From: an uncultured Lachnospiraceae bacterium
GTDB taxonomy: Bacteria > Bacillota > Clostridia > Lachnospirales > Lachnospiraceae
Length of the DNA: 10,122 nucleotides
NCBI GenBank assembly: GCA_910577655.1
Contig: CAJTOW010000133.1
Coordinates: forward strand, 1 to 10,122
Reading direction: 5' to 3'
Within the stretch, counting starts at the first letter, position 1. The number at the start of each line of letters is the position of its first letter. The notes under the pieces are model-generated. The model saw only the letters and a program-made list of their open reading frames with translations. It had not been told where the DNA came from and did no database searches. This document shows, one piece after another, positions 1 to 6,147 of this stretch. The position numbers and the translations under genes are program-made.

Positions 1-1
1 C

Positions 2-262
2 CCGATGGTCCCGCCGGAGTCCGGGCTGACATCTGGGGAATCCCCGGTGATCCCGCCGGAGTCCGGACTCACCCCCGGGGAATCCGCAGCCATTTCTCCG
101 GACTCACGGAGAACGTCTGGGGAATCCGTGGTTTTACCCACGGCAACCGGAACCATCCCTGGGGAACCCGCAGCCATCCCCCCGGCAACCGGAAATGTTC
201 CCTCAGCATCCGCGGCTGTTCCACCGGCCTCAGCAAACGTCCCCGCATCCTCGTCATCCCAG
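2..262 (+). repeat. 42-bp tandem repeats coding a 14-residue Pro-rich unit
   Basis: Five full units start at 11, 53, 95, 137 and 179, with a diverged sixth at 221. They follow the pattern PPESGLTSGESPVI, PPESGLTPGESAAI, SPDSRRTSGESVVL, PTATGTIPGEPAAI, PPATGNVPSASAAV, PPASANVPASSSSQ. The residues coded by bases 2-10 fit the tail of a preceding unit, so the array continues left of the window. The first two units are nearly identical and later ones drift, as expected when an array expands at one end and decays towards the following domain. The coding frame is preserved throughout. Confidence 0.85.
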
Positions 263-757
263 GGGCCCATGGCTGCAACCATTACTTCGCCCCGGATCCG
301 GCGTAAAAATGAAGACCTGTGGGCAGAGATCGAGGACGAGGAAGTCCTGAGACTCCTGGATCAGAAAGAACAGGAAGCAAAAGCCAACATGAGCCCGGGC
401 AGTCTCTGGTCCCGGCTGCAGCGCAATTATAGCAAGGTGCTGGCATTTGAATATGACCATGGCTGTGAGATCCTTTCCATCAGGCCCCAGGACATCGGCC
501 TCCTGCCGCGGGAGATCTGGGTCTACGGAAACAACAGCTTTCTGCTCCATGGTTACTACAATTACCGTCACCTGATCCTGGCCAGACTCAACACCCCCAA
601 GGGCCGCCCCCGCTATCTTCTGGGCGTTCCCGGCCACTACTACTCCAATGAAAAATACATGGCGTCCATGTTCGGTTTCCCCCACTTCGTCCTGGCCAAA
701 AAACAGCCGGACGAGGATGGGAGATTTGGATATTGGTACACGGATATCCGTCTGTAA
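2..757 (+). CDS. DUF6128-like domain protein, 3' part (5' end outside window)
   Basis: The frame is open from the first codon, and the residues before the ATG at 5 already fit the end of a repeat unit, so that ATG is internal and the gene begins upstream of the window. The N-terminal third visible here is a Pro/Ser/Gly-rich tract of about six 14-residue repeats, probably an extended linker. After a charged segment (IRRKNEDLWAEIEDEEVLRL) comes a compact C-terminal domain from about base 395. It contains SLWSRLQRNY, the stretch NSFLLHGYYNYRHLILAR, then LLGVPGHYYSNEKYMASMFG, and ends RFGYWYTDIRL. I recognise this pattern as the DUF6128 domain of Lachnospiraceae proteins; its function is unknown to me. 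No membrane segment is visible in the part shown. The low-complexity linker followed by a globular tail suggests a tethered C-terminal module, but the missing N-terminus would decide its location. Family call fairly sure, role unknown. Confidence 0.75.
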   Translation, partial: PMVPPESGLTSGESPVIPPESGLTPGESAAISPDSRRTSGESVVLPTATGTIPGEPAAIPPATGNVPSASAAVPPASANVPASSSSQGPMAATITSPRIRRKNEDLWAEIEDEEVLRLLDQKEQEAKANMSPGSLWSRLQRNYSKVLAFEYDHGCEILSIRPQDIGLLPREIWVYGNNSFLLHGYYNYRHLILARLNTPKGRPRYLLGVPGHYYSNEKYMASMFGFPHFVLAKKQPDEDGRFGYWYTDIRL

Positions 758-784
758 TATATCAGTACAAGGTAAATGTGCCTG

Positions 785-811
785 CTGTGTATCACAAGCT
801 GTGACACACAG
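785..811 (+). terminator. stem-loop 27 nt after the DUF6128-gene stop; possible terminator
   Basis: CTGTGT (785-790) pairs with ACACAG (806-811), and TCACA (792-796) pairs with TGTGA (800-804). This gives an 11-bp stem with one A/C mismatch and a 3-nt loop. Its position just after a stop codon suits a transcription terminator. It lacks a clear T run (only TTAACAG follows), so it would be a weak intrinsic terminator, or an RNA-end hairpin or a protein site. Confidence 0.4.
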
Positions 812-992
812 TTAACAGAAAGCCGATTTCAGATACGCTCTATGGCAGCTTGTCCATATGCTCCGGCAGATATCCGGTTAAATTTTTGCCGCCAATGGTC
901 AGGCTGTCCTTTTCATGTCCCCGGTGTTTTTCGGGGGCAGGGAGATGGTCTGGCTGAACAGCTGCGTTTTTGCTGGGTCAGCAGGTAACAGT

Positions 993-1601
993 TCAGGGGG
1001 TGTCTGGACTGCTGCATTTCCTGCGGAAATATTCCAGTGGATAGTGAATATGTTCCCAAATCAGGGTTCGCAAATCCGTCCTGCCGTCATTCCGGTACCA
1101 GTCGTACACAGCCCCCCGGTAACACGCCAGCAGAAAATCGCACAGCTCCCCGGCAGACTTTTCTGTGGAGAATTCTCCCCGCTCCTGGCCCAGGGACAGG
1201 AGCTCCAGAAAGATACCGCGAAGACCGGCGCTTGTCTCCTTCCAGCTCAGTATATGGTGGATCATCTCCGGGCCGTCCGCCTCCACCACCCCGGCCAGAT
1301 AGCTGGAGCAGAAATCGTGCAGCTTCTCATAGCAGGAATCTCCTGCAAAATCCGCTGGGGACAAGCTGGAAAACCAGTCGCTGGTTCCGATGGCCCGGTA
1401 GAAGACCAGCTCCTCCTTGCTCTTGAAATGATGGTAAAATGCTCCCGTAGACACGCCTGCCGCGCTGGCAATGTCCCGGACGCCCACAGCCTCGAAGCCA
1501 TGGGTGTTGAACAGGCTGAAGGCCTTGTCGATCAGAAGCTGTTTTGTCTCTTCTGCCTGCCTCTGCCGGGACGTCGGTTCCTTTCTTTTTTGTATCGACA
1601 T
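993..1601 (-). CDS. TetR/AcrR-family transcriptional repressor
   Basis: The product has 202 residues, the usual TetR length. The N-terminal DNA-binding domain begins with RQAEETKQLLIDKAFSLF and carries the helix-turn-helix at about residues 42-61 (VRDIASAAGVSTGAFYHHF), ending in the typical FKSKEELV. The C-terminal ligand-binding half is not diagnostic. The ATG at 1601 is preceded on its strand by GAAAGGAA at about 10 nt spacing. The gene is divergent from the MBL-hydrolase/MFS-exporter operon, an arrangement typical of a local TetR repressor that is released by a small molecule which the neighbouring genes handle. Its own promoter is seen at 1769-1797, giving a leader of about 160 nt. The target operon is inferred from position and from the operator-like repeat at 1840-1864. 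The ligand is unknown. Confidence 0.92.
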   Translation of the reverse strand: MSIQKRKEPTSRQRQAEETKQLLIDKAFSLFNTHGFEAVGVRDIASAAGVSTGAFYHHFKSKEELVFYRAIGTSDWFSSLSPADFAGDSCYEKLHDFCSSYLAGVVEADGPEMIHHILSWKETSAGLRGIFLELLSLGQERGEFSTEKSAGELCDFLLACYRGAVYDWYRNDGRTDLRTLIWEHIHYPLEYFRRKCSSPDTP

Positions 1602-1632
1602 ATTTCGTAGATTCCTTTCACATTTCCCACTG

Positions 1633-1666
1633 CTGCTGCGCCGGTTTCTTATGGCCGGCGCAGCAG
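1633..1666 (-). other. strong 12-bp hairpin in the tetR leader
   Basis: CTGCTGCGCCGG (1633-1644) and CCGGCGCAGCAG (1655-1666) are perfect inverse complements around a 10-nt loop. The stem is mostly G+C. On the tetR transcript it lies about 30 nt before the start codon. A 3-nt bulge (GCA) would let flanking CAC/GTG extend the stem. No T run follows on either strand, so it is not a standard terminator. It could hold down translation of the repressor, or be a relic of an older terminator or inserted repeat. Confidence 0.6.
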
Positions 1667-1678
1667 TGCGCAGGCCCG

Positions 1679-1693
1679 TCTGAACAGTTCAGA
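1679..1693. promoter_or_regulatory. 15-bp palindrome (TCTGAAC-A-GTTCAGA), possible binding site
   Basis: This is a perfect 7-bp inverted repeat around one central base. It overlaps a second, shorter palindrome, GACAG-G-CTGTC (1692-1702). It lies inside the tetR leader, about 70 bp after the likely transcription start. It could be an operator for a regulator of tetR or an RNA hairpin. It does not resemble the repeat at 1840-1864, so the two are probably not sites for the same protein. Confidence 0.35.
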
Positions 1694-1768
1694 CAGGCTG
1701 TCTTCTTGACCCCGGAAAGCGTCGCGGACAAGAAGCCCCGGGCGTCTGCCCGTCGGAACGTTTACTCC

Positions 1769-1797
1769 ATCATACCACAATTTCCCTTGTTTGTAAA
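1769..1797 (-). promoter_or_regulatory. sigma-A promoter of the tetR gene
   Basis: On the minus strand, TTTACA (1792-1797) is followed after exactly 17 bp by TATGAT (1769-1774), a close fit to the housekeeping consensus. Transcription would start near 1762. Its -35 box is 7 bp from the -35 box of the divergent promoter (1805-1810), so the two polymerases would compete. AACGTT at 1757-1762 resembles half of the operator-like repeat and sits at the predicted start. Confidence 0.65.
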
Positions 1798-1804
1798 AAA
1801 TGAC

Positions 1805-1831
1805 TTGACAAAAGGCATTCCGGTATATAAA
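1805..1831 (+). promoter_or_regulatory. promoter of the MBL hydrolase/MFS operon
   Basis: A perfect TTGACA (1805-1810) is followed by TATAAA (1826-1831) at 15 bp, or by the poorer TAAAGT (1828-1833) at 17 bp. A perfect TATAAT also occurs at 1865-1870, but it has no good -35 partner and would start transcription about 14 nt before the ATG, within the ribosome binding site. The upstream choice, with a leader of about 50 nt, is therefore preferred. The short or off-consensus spacing may reflect a regulated promoter. Confidence 0.55.
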
Positions 1832-1839
1832 GTTGTAAA

Positions 1840-1864
1840 TAACATGTTATGCGAACGTGTTATG
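1840..1864. promoter_or_regulatory. probable TetR operator with inverted and direct repeat symmetry
   Basis: TAACATGTT (1840-1848) and AACGTGTTA (1854-1862) form a 9-bp inverted repeat with one mismatch and a 5-bp spacer. The same bases also read as a direct repeat, AACATGTTATG then AACGTGTTATG, with a 13-bp period and one difference. The element lies between the TATAAA box and the ribosome binding site of the MBL gene, directly before TATAAT, where a bound dimer would block initiation or early elongation. TetR proteins usually bind such imperfect palindromes. Assignment to the neighbouring repressor is inference from position and symmetry. Confidence 0.55.
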
Positions 1865-1890
1865 TATAATTGCACAAGGAGGGTTACAAC

Positions 1891-2745
1891 ATGAAGGTAC
1901 GTACCAGGTACGAAGCACCAGAGGAGACCAACATTCCGGGGATCATTTATCTGCCGTCTGTTCCCATTGTGGATACAGAGGTCTTTGAGCCCTGCCGGCT
2001 CTTTGATAATCTGTATTTCATCGGAACCAGGTTCATCGGCACCCTGGTGGTGACTACCAGAGAGGGACTGGTTCTGATCGATTCCATGAACTGCCGGAGA
2101 GATGTGGAGGAGATCATTTACCCCGGCCTTGCAAAGCTGGGGCTGGATGGGGAAAAGATCCTGGCCGTGATCATTACCCACGGGCATTTTGACCACTTTG
2201 GCGGAGCCGCCGCCATCCAGCAGAGAAGCGGCTGTCAGGTGGTCATGAGCAGAAGGGATGAGGTCTTTATGCAGGAGCCGGACAACCAGGTTCCGGAACA
2301 GTTCGCCAGGGACGGAGTAGAATATCCCCAGGTTACCAGCCATGTGGAAGACGGGACGGAGCTGGTCTTTGGCGGGACCGGATTCCGTTTCAGCTTTACA
2401 CCAGGCCACACGCCAGGAGGCATTTCCCTGGTACTGCCTGTATATGACCAGGGGGAGAAGCATATGGTGAGTATCTGGGGCGGTATCAATCCGCCGGGAG
2501 ATAAGTCCGCCTGCCGGACCTATATTGACTCAGCAGTGCATTTTCAGAAATTCAGCAGGGAAGCCGGCTGTGATGTGGAGTTCAGCCTTCATCCATTTGT
2601 GGATTATTCCCTGGAGAAGATGGAGAAGATCCGCTGCCGGAAGAAAGGAGCCGGCCATCCGCTGGTCATTGGGCCGGATGGGGTGAGTCTGTTCATGGAG
2701 ATTGTAAAGGTCAATGCAAAACAGAAACTGGGTACCCTGCTGTAA
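1891..2745 (+). CDS. MBL-fold metallo-hydrolase, subclass B3-like, cytosolic
   Basis: The product has 284 residues. The ATG at 1891 is chosen because AAGGAGGG (1876-1883) precedes it by 7 nt; the in-frame TTG at 1870 would overlap the ribosome binding site. All usual dinuclear zinc ligands of the fold are visible: THGHFDH (H97, H99, D101, H102), H173 in PGHTPG and H234 in FSLHPFVD. The last motif and overall layout resemble subclass B3 beta-lactamases and their non-lactamase relatives. There is no signal peptide or lipobox, unlike secreted beta-lactamases, so it should act in the cytoplasm. The substrate cannot be read from sequence; a lactone, ester or drug-like amide is possible. It is 24 bp ahead of the exporter gene and surely co-transcribed with it under the divergent TetR. 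Fold and metal site are near certain, substrate unknown. Confidence 0.88.
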   Translation: MKVRTRYEAPEETNIPGIIYLPSVPIVDTEVFEPCRLFDNLYFIGTRFIGTLVVTTREGLVLIDSMNCRRDVEEIIYPGLAKLGLDGEKILAVIITHGHFDHFGGAAAIQQRSGCQVVMSRRDEVFMQEPDNQVPEQFARDGVEYPQVTSHVEDGTELVFGGTGFRFSFTPGHTPGGISLVLPVYDQGEKHMVSIWGGINPPGDKSACRTYIDSAVHFQKFSREAGCDVEFSLHPFVDYSLEKMEKIRCRKKGAGHPLVIGPDGVSLFMEIVKVNAKQKLGTLL

Positions 2746-2769
2746 TGATCCCTGGAAGGAGAACTGCAA

Positions 2770-4173
2770 ATGAACAAAATGCAAACCTACCCATTGCCGG
2801 ATTCCGCGTCTGCCGCCCTGAAATGGTCCATGGCGCTTCCGCCCACTCTGCTGATCCTGTCTCTGGTCAGTGTCCGGCTCAGTGCCATCAATCTGACCAC
2901 GTATATTATGAACGAGCTGGGAACACCCCAGTTCTTTGCCATAGCCATCCTGCTACTTAACCTGTCTATGACTATCAGTTCGCCGGTGGGAGGGAAGCTC
3001 AGTGATTTGTTTGGGCGGAAACGGCTGGTACTGTGGGGCCTGGTGCCGTTTATTCTTTCGGTGCTGGTCTGCGGACTTACCAGCAATATCTATATCTTTC
3101 TGGCAGCATTCTTTACACTGGGTTTTTCCTATGGCTTGTGTTCTACCATGCACAATGGCATGGTAGCGGACGTCTTTGGCGGAACGGACCGGGTTCGGTT
3201 TATCGCCTATCTGACCTCTGCCCAGTCTCTGGCCCAGATGCTGGCGCCGGTGATCGCAGGAATGCTGGCGGATCTGTTCACACCCAAGATGGCTTTGATG
3301 GGTATCGGTTCCCTGGCCATTGCAGCCTGGCTGCTGGTGTGTTTCTGCTACCCGGATATCCGTTACCGGGACAAAAAGGCGCAGATCGATTTTGCCGGAA
3401 TCGGCGCCCTGGTTCTTACGGTGGCGCCCTTTACCCTGGCCCTGACCCTTGGAGGCAAGCAGCTTCCATGGACTTCGCCTGTGACTGTCGGGATGCTGCT
3501 GGTGTCAGTGGCTGGTCTGGCGCTCTTTATCTCAGTGGAAAACCGGGCAGCGGAACCGGTTATCGATTTCGGGCTGTTTCGCATCCGTTCATTCCTGCCT
3601 ATGGCCATGTTCACGGCCTTCTGTCTGCCAGCCCAGCTTCTGGCCCTTAGCTATACGGTAATGTATGGGAACCAGGTACTGGGCTTTTCGGCGGCGCAGA
3701 CCGGCGCTTTCGGCATTTTGCAGATTCTTGCCATCATCATGGCGCCGATGGTGGGCAACTGGCTGAGCAGGACCCGGGACTACCGCAAATCCTTCGGGAT
3801 CGCCGGAATCCTTCTGCTGCTCTTTGGCCTGGGTATGCTGTTTGTAATGTCGCCTTCGGTGTCTTACATCACGATCCTGATCTTTATGCTAATCCAGAGT
3901 CTGGCCATGAACTTTGACCTGACACCCAACACAGCCATGATGTCCCTGATCCTGCCTGCCGAAAAGCGCGGTGTGGGCATGGCATTTATGGGATTTTCCT
4001 TCTATATTATGAACACTCTGGCCAGTGCTGTGTTTGGGCTGATCCTCAACAATGTGCCAGGAGGAATTGAATATTCCTTCCGCTATATGGCTATGGCAGT
4101 CACCGGACTTTGCGTGATCCGCCTGGTCGTCCTGAAGTTTTACATACACAATCCGGAAATACCCGGCGAATAA
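2770..4173 (+). CDS. MFS transporter, DHA2-type (14 TMS) drug:H+ antiporter-like
   Basis: The product has 467 residues. GGAAGGAGA (2755-2763) supports the ATG at 2770; a second in-frame ATG at 2779 is possible. About 14 hydrophobic segments can be laid out, beginning near residues 20-45, 53-73, 86-104 and 107-125 and ending near 437-458. This is the DHA2 count rather than the 12 of DHA1. The MFS motif A is clear as GGKLSDLFGRK (74-84) in the loop after the second segment. The hydrophilic stretch at about 195-207 lies between segments 6 and 7. It should export small molecules from the cytoplasm using the proton gradient. Its partner in the operon is a cytosolic hydrolase, and the operon faces a TetR gene, so it probably exports the inducing compound or its breakdown product. 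Specificity unknown. Confidence 0.9.
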   Translation: MNKMQTYPLPDSASAALKWSMALPPTLLILSLVSVRLSAINLTTYIMNELGTPQFFAIAILLLNLSMTISSPVGGKLSDLFGRKRLVLWGLVPFILSVLVCGLTSNIYIFLAAFFTLGFSYGLCSTMHNGMVADVFGGTDRVRFIAYLTSAQSLAQMLAPVIAGMLADLFTPKMALMGIGSLAIAAWLLVCFCYPDIRYRDKKAQIDFAGIGALVLTVAPFTLALTLGGKQLPWTSPVTVGMLLVSVAGLALFISVENRAAEPVIDFGLFRIRSFLPMAMFTAFCLPAQLLALSYTVMYGNQVLGFSAAQTGAFGILQILAIIMAPMVGNWLSRTRDYRKSFGIAGILLLLFGLGMLFVMSPSVSYITILIFMLIQSLAMNFDLTPNTAMMSLILPAEKRGVGMAFMGFSFYIMNTLASAVFGLILNNVPGGIEYSFRYMAMAVTGLCVIRLVVLKFYIHNPEIPGE

Positions 4174-4430
4174 GAAATGATGCCGCTGTGTTCACATTTT
4201 CTTGCGGCACACCATAGGCGTCACAGTTTGTGGGACACCGAAGGCGCCTCTTGTGGGGATTGGGGCCAAATGAAGGGCGCATAGTGGGCTATGTAACCTG
4301 AATCTGGACCCAATATACCGCAAAGTGGGGCGTACAGATGCCGGGAATGAATTTTCAGACACGCGCTAGTATATCAGGCACTGCTTAATTCGAGATTACT
4401 GCAATGATGTACTGGACGCCTATATTCTAT
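4174..4430. other. non-coding stretch between the MFS gene and tadA promoter
   Basis: I see no convincing gene on either strand. Just after the MFS stop, TGCCGC (4181-4186) and GCGGCA (4204-4209) could pair, but the loop is 17 nt and no T run follows, so it is at best a weak terminator. From about 4206 to 4292 there are three loosely similar segments, each with a purine-rich GGCG core followed by GTGGG (cores near 4217, 4243 and 4278). The rest, 4293-4430, shows nothing recognisable. Confidence 0.4.
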
Positions 4431-4459
4431 TTGAAACCTCATCCAGTCTATGATACTAT
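4431..4459 (+). promoter_or_regulatory. tadA promoter, extended -10
   Basis: TTGAAA (4431-4436) is followed after 17 bp by TACTAT (4454-4459), which is preceded by TGA (4451-4453), giving the TGn extension. The transcript would start about 25 nt before the tadA start codon. The promoter shows tadA is not part of the MFS operon. Confidence 0.55.
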
Positions 4460-4491
4460 AAAGTGGAAAAATCCCATCAGGAGCATACACT

Positions 4492-4965
4492 ATGGCAATC
4501 GAAGAAAAATATATGAAAGAAGCAATCCGTCAGGCCCGCAAAGCCGCCGCCTTAGGAGACGTCCCCATTGGCTGTGTCATCGAATATCAGGGAGCCATCA
4601 TCGGCCGCGGCTACAACCGCCGCATGGCAGACAAGAATACCCTCGCCCACGCAGAGATTAGCGCCATCCGTAAGGCATGCCGCAAAATGGGAGACTGGCG
4701 TCTGGAAGGCTGCACCATGTACGTGACTCTGGAGCCTTGCCCCATGTGTGCCGGAGCCATCGTCCAGGCACGGATTCCCGAGGTGGTCATCGGCTGCATG
4801 AATCCCAAGGCCGGCTGCGCCGGTTCCGTGCTGGACATGCTCCACGAAGAAGGCTTCAACCATCAGGTGGAGACACATACAGGAATCCTTCAGGAAGAAT
4901 GCTCCAGCCTCCTGACCACTTTCTTCAAAAACCTCCGCCAGAAGCAGAAAGAGGCAAAAGTTTAA
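4492..4965 (+). CDS. tadA: tRNA adenosine(34) deaminase TadA
   Basis: This is the essential enzyme that converts A34 to inosine at the wobble position of tRNA-Arg(ACG), acting as a cytosolic homodimer. The product has 157 residues, normal for bacterial TadA. The cytidine/deoxycytidylate deaminase zinc motif is complete: HAE (H53 zinc ligand, E55 proton shuttle) and PCPMC (C83 and C86 zinc ligands). The surroundings are TadA-like: DVPIGCVI near 23-30, NRRMADKNTLAHAEI, and LEPCPMCAGAIVQARI. The ATG at 4492 has AGGAG at 4479-4483, 8 nt away. It stands alone under its own promoter. In many Firmicutes the SRP RNA gene and dnaX lie close to tadA; neither is present downstream here. Identity is as certain as sequence alone allows. 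Confidence 0.95.
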   Translation: MAIEEKYMKEAIRQARKAAALGDVPIGCVIEYQGAIIGRGYNRRMADKNTLAHAEISAIRKACRKMGDWRLEGCTMYVTLEPCPMCAGAIVQARIPEVVIGCMNPKAGCAGSVLDMLHEEGFNHQVETHTGILQEECSSLLTTFFKNLRQKQKEAKV

Positions 4966-5002
4966 GTATCAGAGATGCTGCTGCGGTTTTACTGTACTGT
5001 CC

Positions 5003-5032
5003 ATTTTCTGCCGCAATGTCCGCACAGAAAAT
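5003..5032 (+). terminator. AT-rich hairpin after tadA, possible terminator
   Basis: ATTTTCTG (5003-5010) and CAGAAAAT (5025-5032) are perfect inverse complements with a 14-nt loop, followed by TCTTTTCC. The stem is A+T rich and the following tract is only partly T, so termination would be inefficient. It is the best candidate between tadA and the metallophosphatase promoter. Confidence 0.3.
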
Positions 5033-5103
5033 TCTTTTCCGACATCAATTTCAGCACTCTGCATTGACCCGTCATACCAGTGACGTGATAGTGAAGGCAG
5101 CTG

Positions 5104-5112
5104 TGGTATACT
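5104..5112 (+). promoter_or_regulatory. extended -10 promoter of the metallophosphatase gene
   Basis: TGG followed by TATACT (5107-5112) matches the TGnTATAAT extended -10. No good -35 box is seen at 16-18 bp (nearest GTGATA, 5085-5090), which extended -10 promoters can tolerate. Transcription would begin near 5119, about 48 nt before the GTG start. Confidence 0.45.
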
Positions 5113-5166
5113 CCATGCAGCAGTAAGATAAAGGGGACATTCAGCAAGAGGCAGGAGGGATGTAAA

Positions 5167-5964
5167 GTGAGCACCTATATTATGACGGACATTCATGGGC
5201 ACTATATCGCCATGAGGAAAATGCTTGAAAAAATCGGGTTCCTGGCAGGGGACCGGCTGATTTGCGCAGGCGATTATATTGACCGGGGGCCGGAAAGCTG
5301 GGAGATGCTTAAGTGGATGGAGAGTCCCGGGGAGAACGTCATTTTGATCCGGGGGAACCATGAGCAGGAGTTTGCGTATTATGTAGAACTGATGAGGTTG
5401 ATCTTTAAGAAGGGCGGCCTGAATATGGAGGATGGAACAGATCTTTTGACTGCGTACCATACGGCCAGACAGGTCAGTTCTTATTTTGACTATTATGGAA
5501 CCATCAAAGAACTGATCCGGAAAAAGGAAGTGACCTTCCGTCAGTTGGCCCGGTGGGCGGCCTGCATCCGGAATATGCCGTATTTTTATGAGATCCAGAT
5601 GCATGGGCGCCGGTGCATCATCGTACACGCCGGCTATATTGAGAAGGAAGGATTTGAGCGGCTGCGGGTAATGGAGGCTGACGGTTCCTATGATTCCCCG
5701 GAGGAATTTTATCTGAAGGCCAGGGATGACGCCTATGTGTACGGCGGGGTGGAGCATGGAATGATCCTGGCGGGGCATACGCCGACGACAGCCAGGGATG
5801 AACTTCCTTTCAACCATGGAAAGGCATATCGCATGTACGATGAGGAGACGGACTGTGTTTTTTACGACCTGGACTGTGGCTATGGGTTCAAAGAGGTCAG
5901 CCCGGAAGCCGGTCTGGCCTGTCTGCGGCTGGAGGATGAGAATATTTTTTACATACGGGAATAG
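5167..5964 (+). CDS. PPP-type metallophosphatase (Ser/Thr phosphatase/Ap4A hydrolase-like)
   Basis: The product has 265 residues and starts at GTG 5167, supported by AGGAGGG (5153-5159) at 7 nt. The calcineurin-like phosphoesterase motifs of the PPP branch are in order: TDIHGH (D8, H10), GDYIDRG (D36, D39, R40), RGNHE (N64, H65), HAGY (H154) and GHTPT (H204). These residues build the two-metal centre and bind phosphate, so the enzyme should be active. The PPP branch in bacteria includes protein Ser/Thr phosphatases and symmetrical diadenosine tetraphosphatases; short sequence motifs do not separate the two here. Between H65 and H154 lies an insert of about 70 mixed-charge residues (about 75-145), probably a cap helix region. 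It has its own promoter and is monocistronic by position. No signal peptide, so cytosolic. Confidence 0.88.
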   Translation: MSTYIMTDIHGHYIAMRKMLEKIGFLAGDRLICAGDYIDRGPESWEMLKWMESPGENVILIRGNHEQEFAYYVELMRLIFKKGGLNMEDGTDLLTAYHTARQVSSYFDYYGTIKELIRKKEVTFRQLARWAACIRNMPYFYEIQMHGRRCIIVHAGYIEKEGFERLRVMEADGSYDSPEEFYLKARDDAYVYGGVEHGMILAGHTPTTARDELPFNHGKAYRMYDEETDCVFYDLDCGYGFKEVSPEAGLACLRLEDENIFYIRE

Positions 5965-6048
5965 TACTCTATCCGGCAGGTAATCAGACTTTCAGTATAG
6001 CATGTTACGTTGGGGATGCAGAAAAAAGTCATGTCCGCTGCTAATCGG

Positions 6049-6078
6049 TTGCGGCGCCTTTGGCAAATATGCTATACT
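6049..6078 (+). promoter_or_regulatory. promoter of the nuclease operon
   Basis: TTGCGG (6049-6054) is followed after 18 bp by TATACT (6073-6078). The -10 is strong and the -35 matches only in TTG. Transcription would begin near 6085. This argues against the upstream in-frame ATG at 6010 as the nuclease start and for the ATG at 6148. No other promoter is evident until the end of the window, consistent with one transcript for the following genes. Confidence 0.5.
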
Positions 6079-6147
6079 ATTGGAAATCAATCTCAGCGTG
6101 GTTCCGTGGTATCGGTTGCGTGTGGGGGCTATAAGAAAGGGAAAATC

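Noticed and set aside
919..936. CCCCG/CGGGG inverted repeat as a tetR terminator
   Set aside because: The stem is only 5 bp with an 8-nt loop, and no T run follows on the minus strand.
915..1610. Plus-strand open frame of about 231 codons
   Set aside because: It is antisense to tetR, whose helix-turn-helix domain is unmistakable.
1762..2463. Minus-strand open frame across the tetR/MBL control region
   Set aside because: It overlaps the MBL hydrolase coding region and both promoters; the plus-strand gene has complete metal-binding motifs and a perfect ribosome binding site.
4966..5166. SRP RNA gene after tadA
   Set aside because: In many Firmicutes it lies near tadA, but I could not find its conserved apical motif or a matching fold here.
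4969..5817. Long open frame on the minus strand (282 codons)
   Set aside because: It is antisense to the well-supported metallophosphatase, is rich in His/Pro/Leu as expected for a shadow frame, and contains no domain I recognise.
6010..6147. Upstream in-frame ATG at 6010 as nuclease start
   Set aside because: It lies before the promoter at 6049-6078, has no good ribosome binding site, and the extra residues look like translated non-coding sequence.
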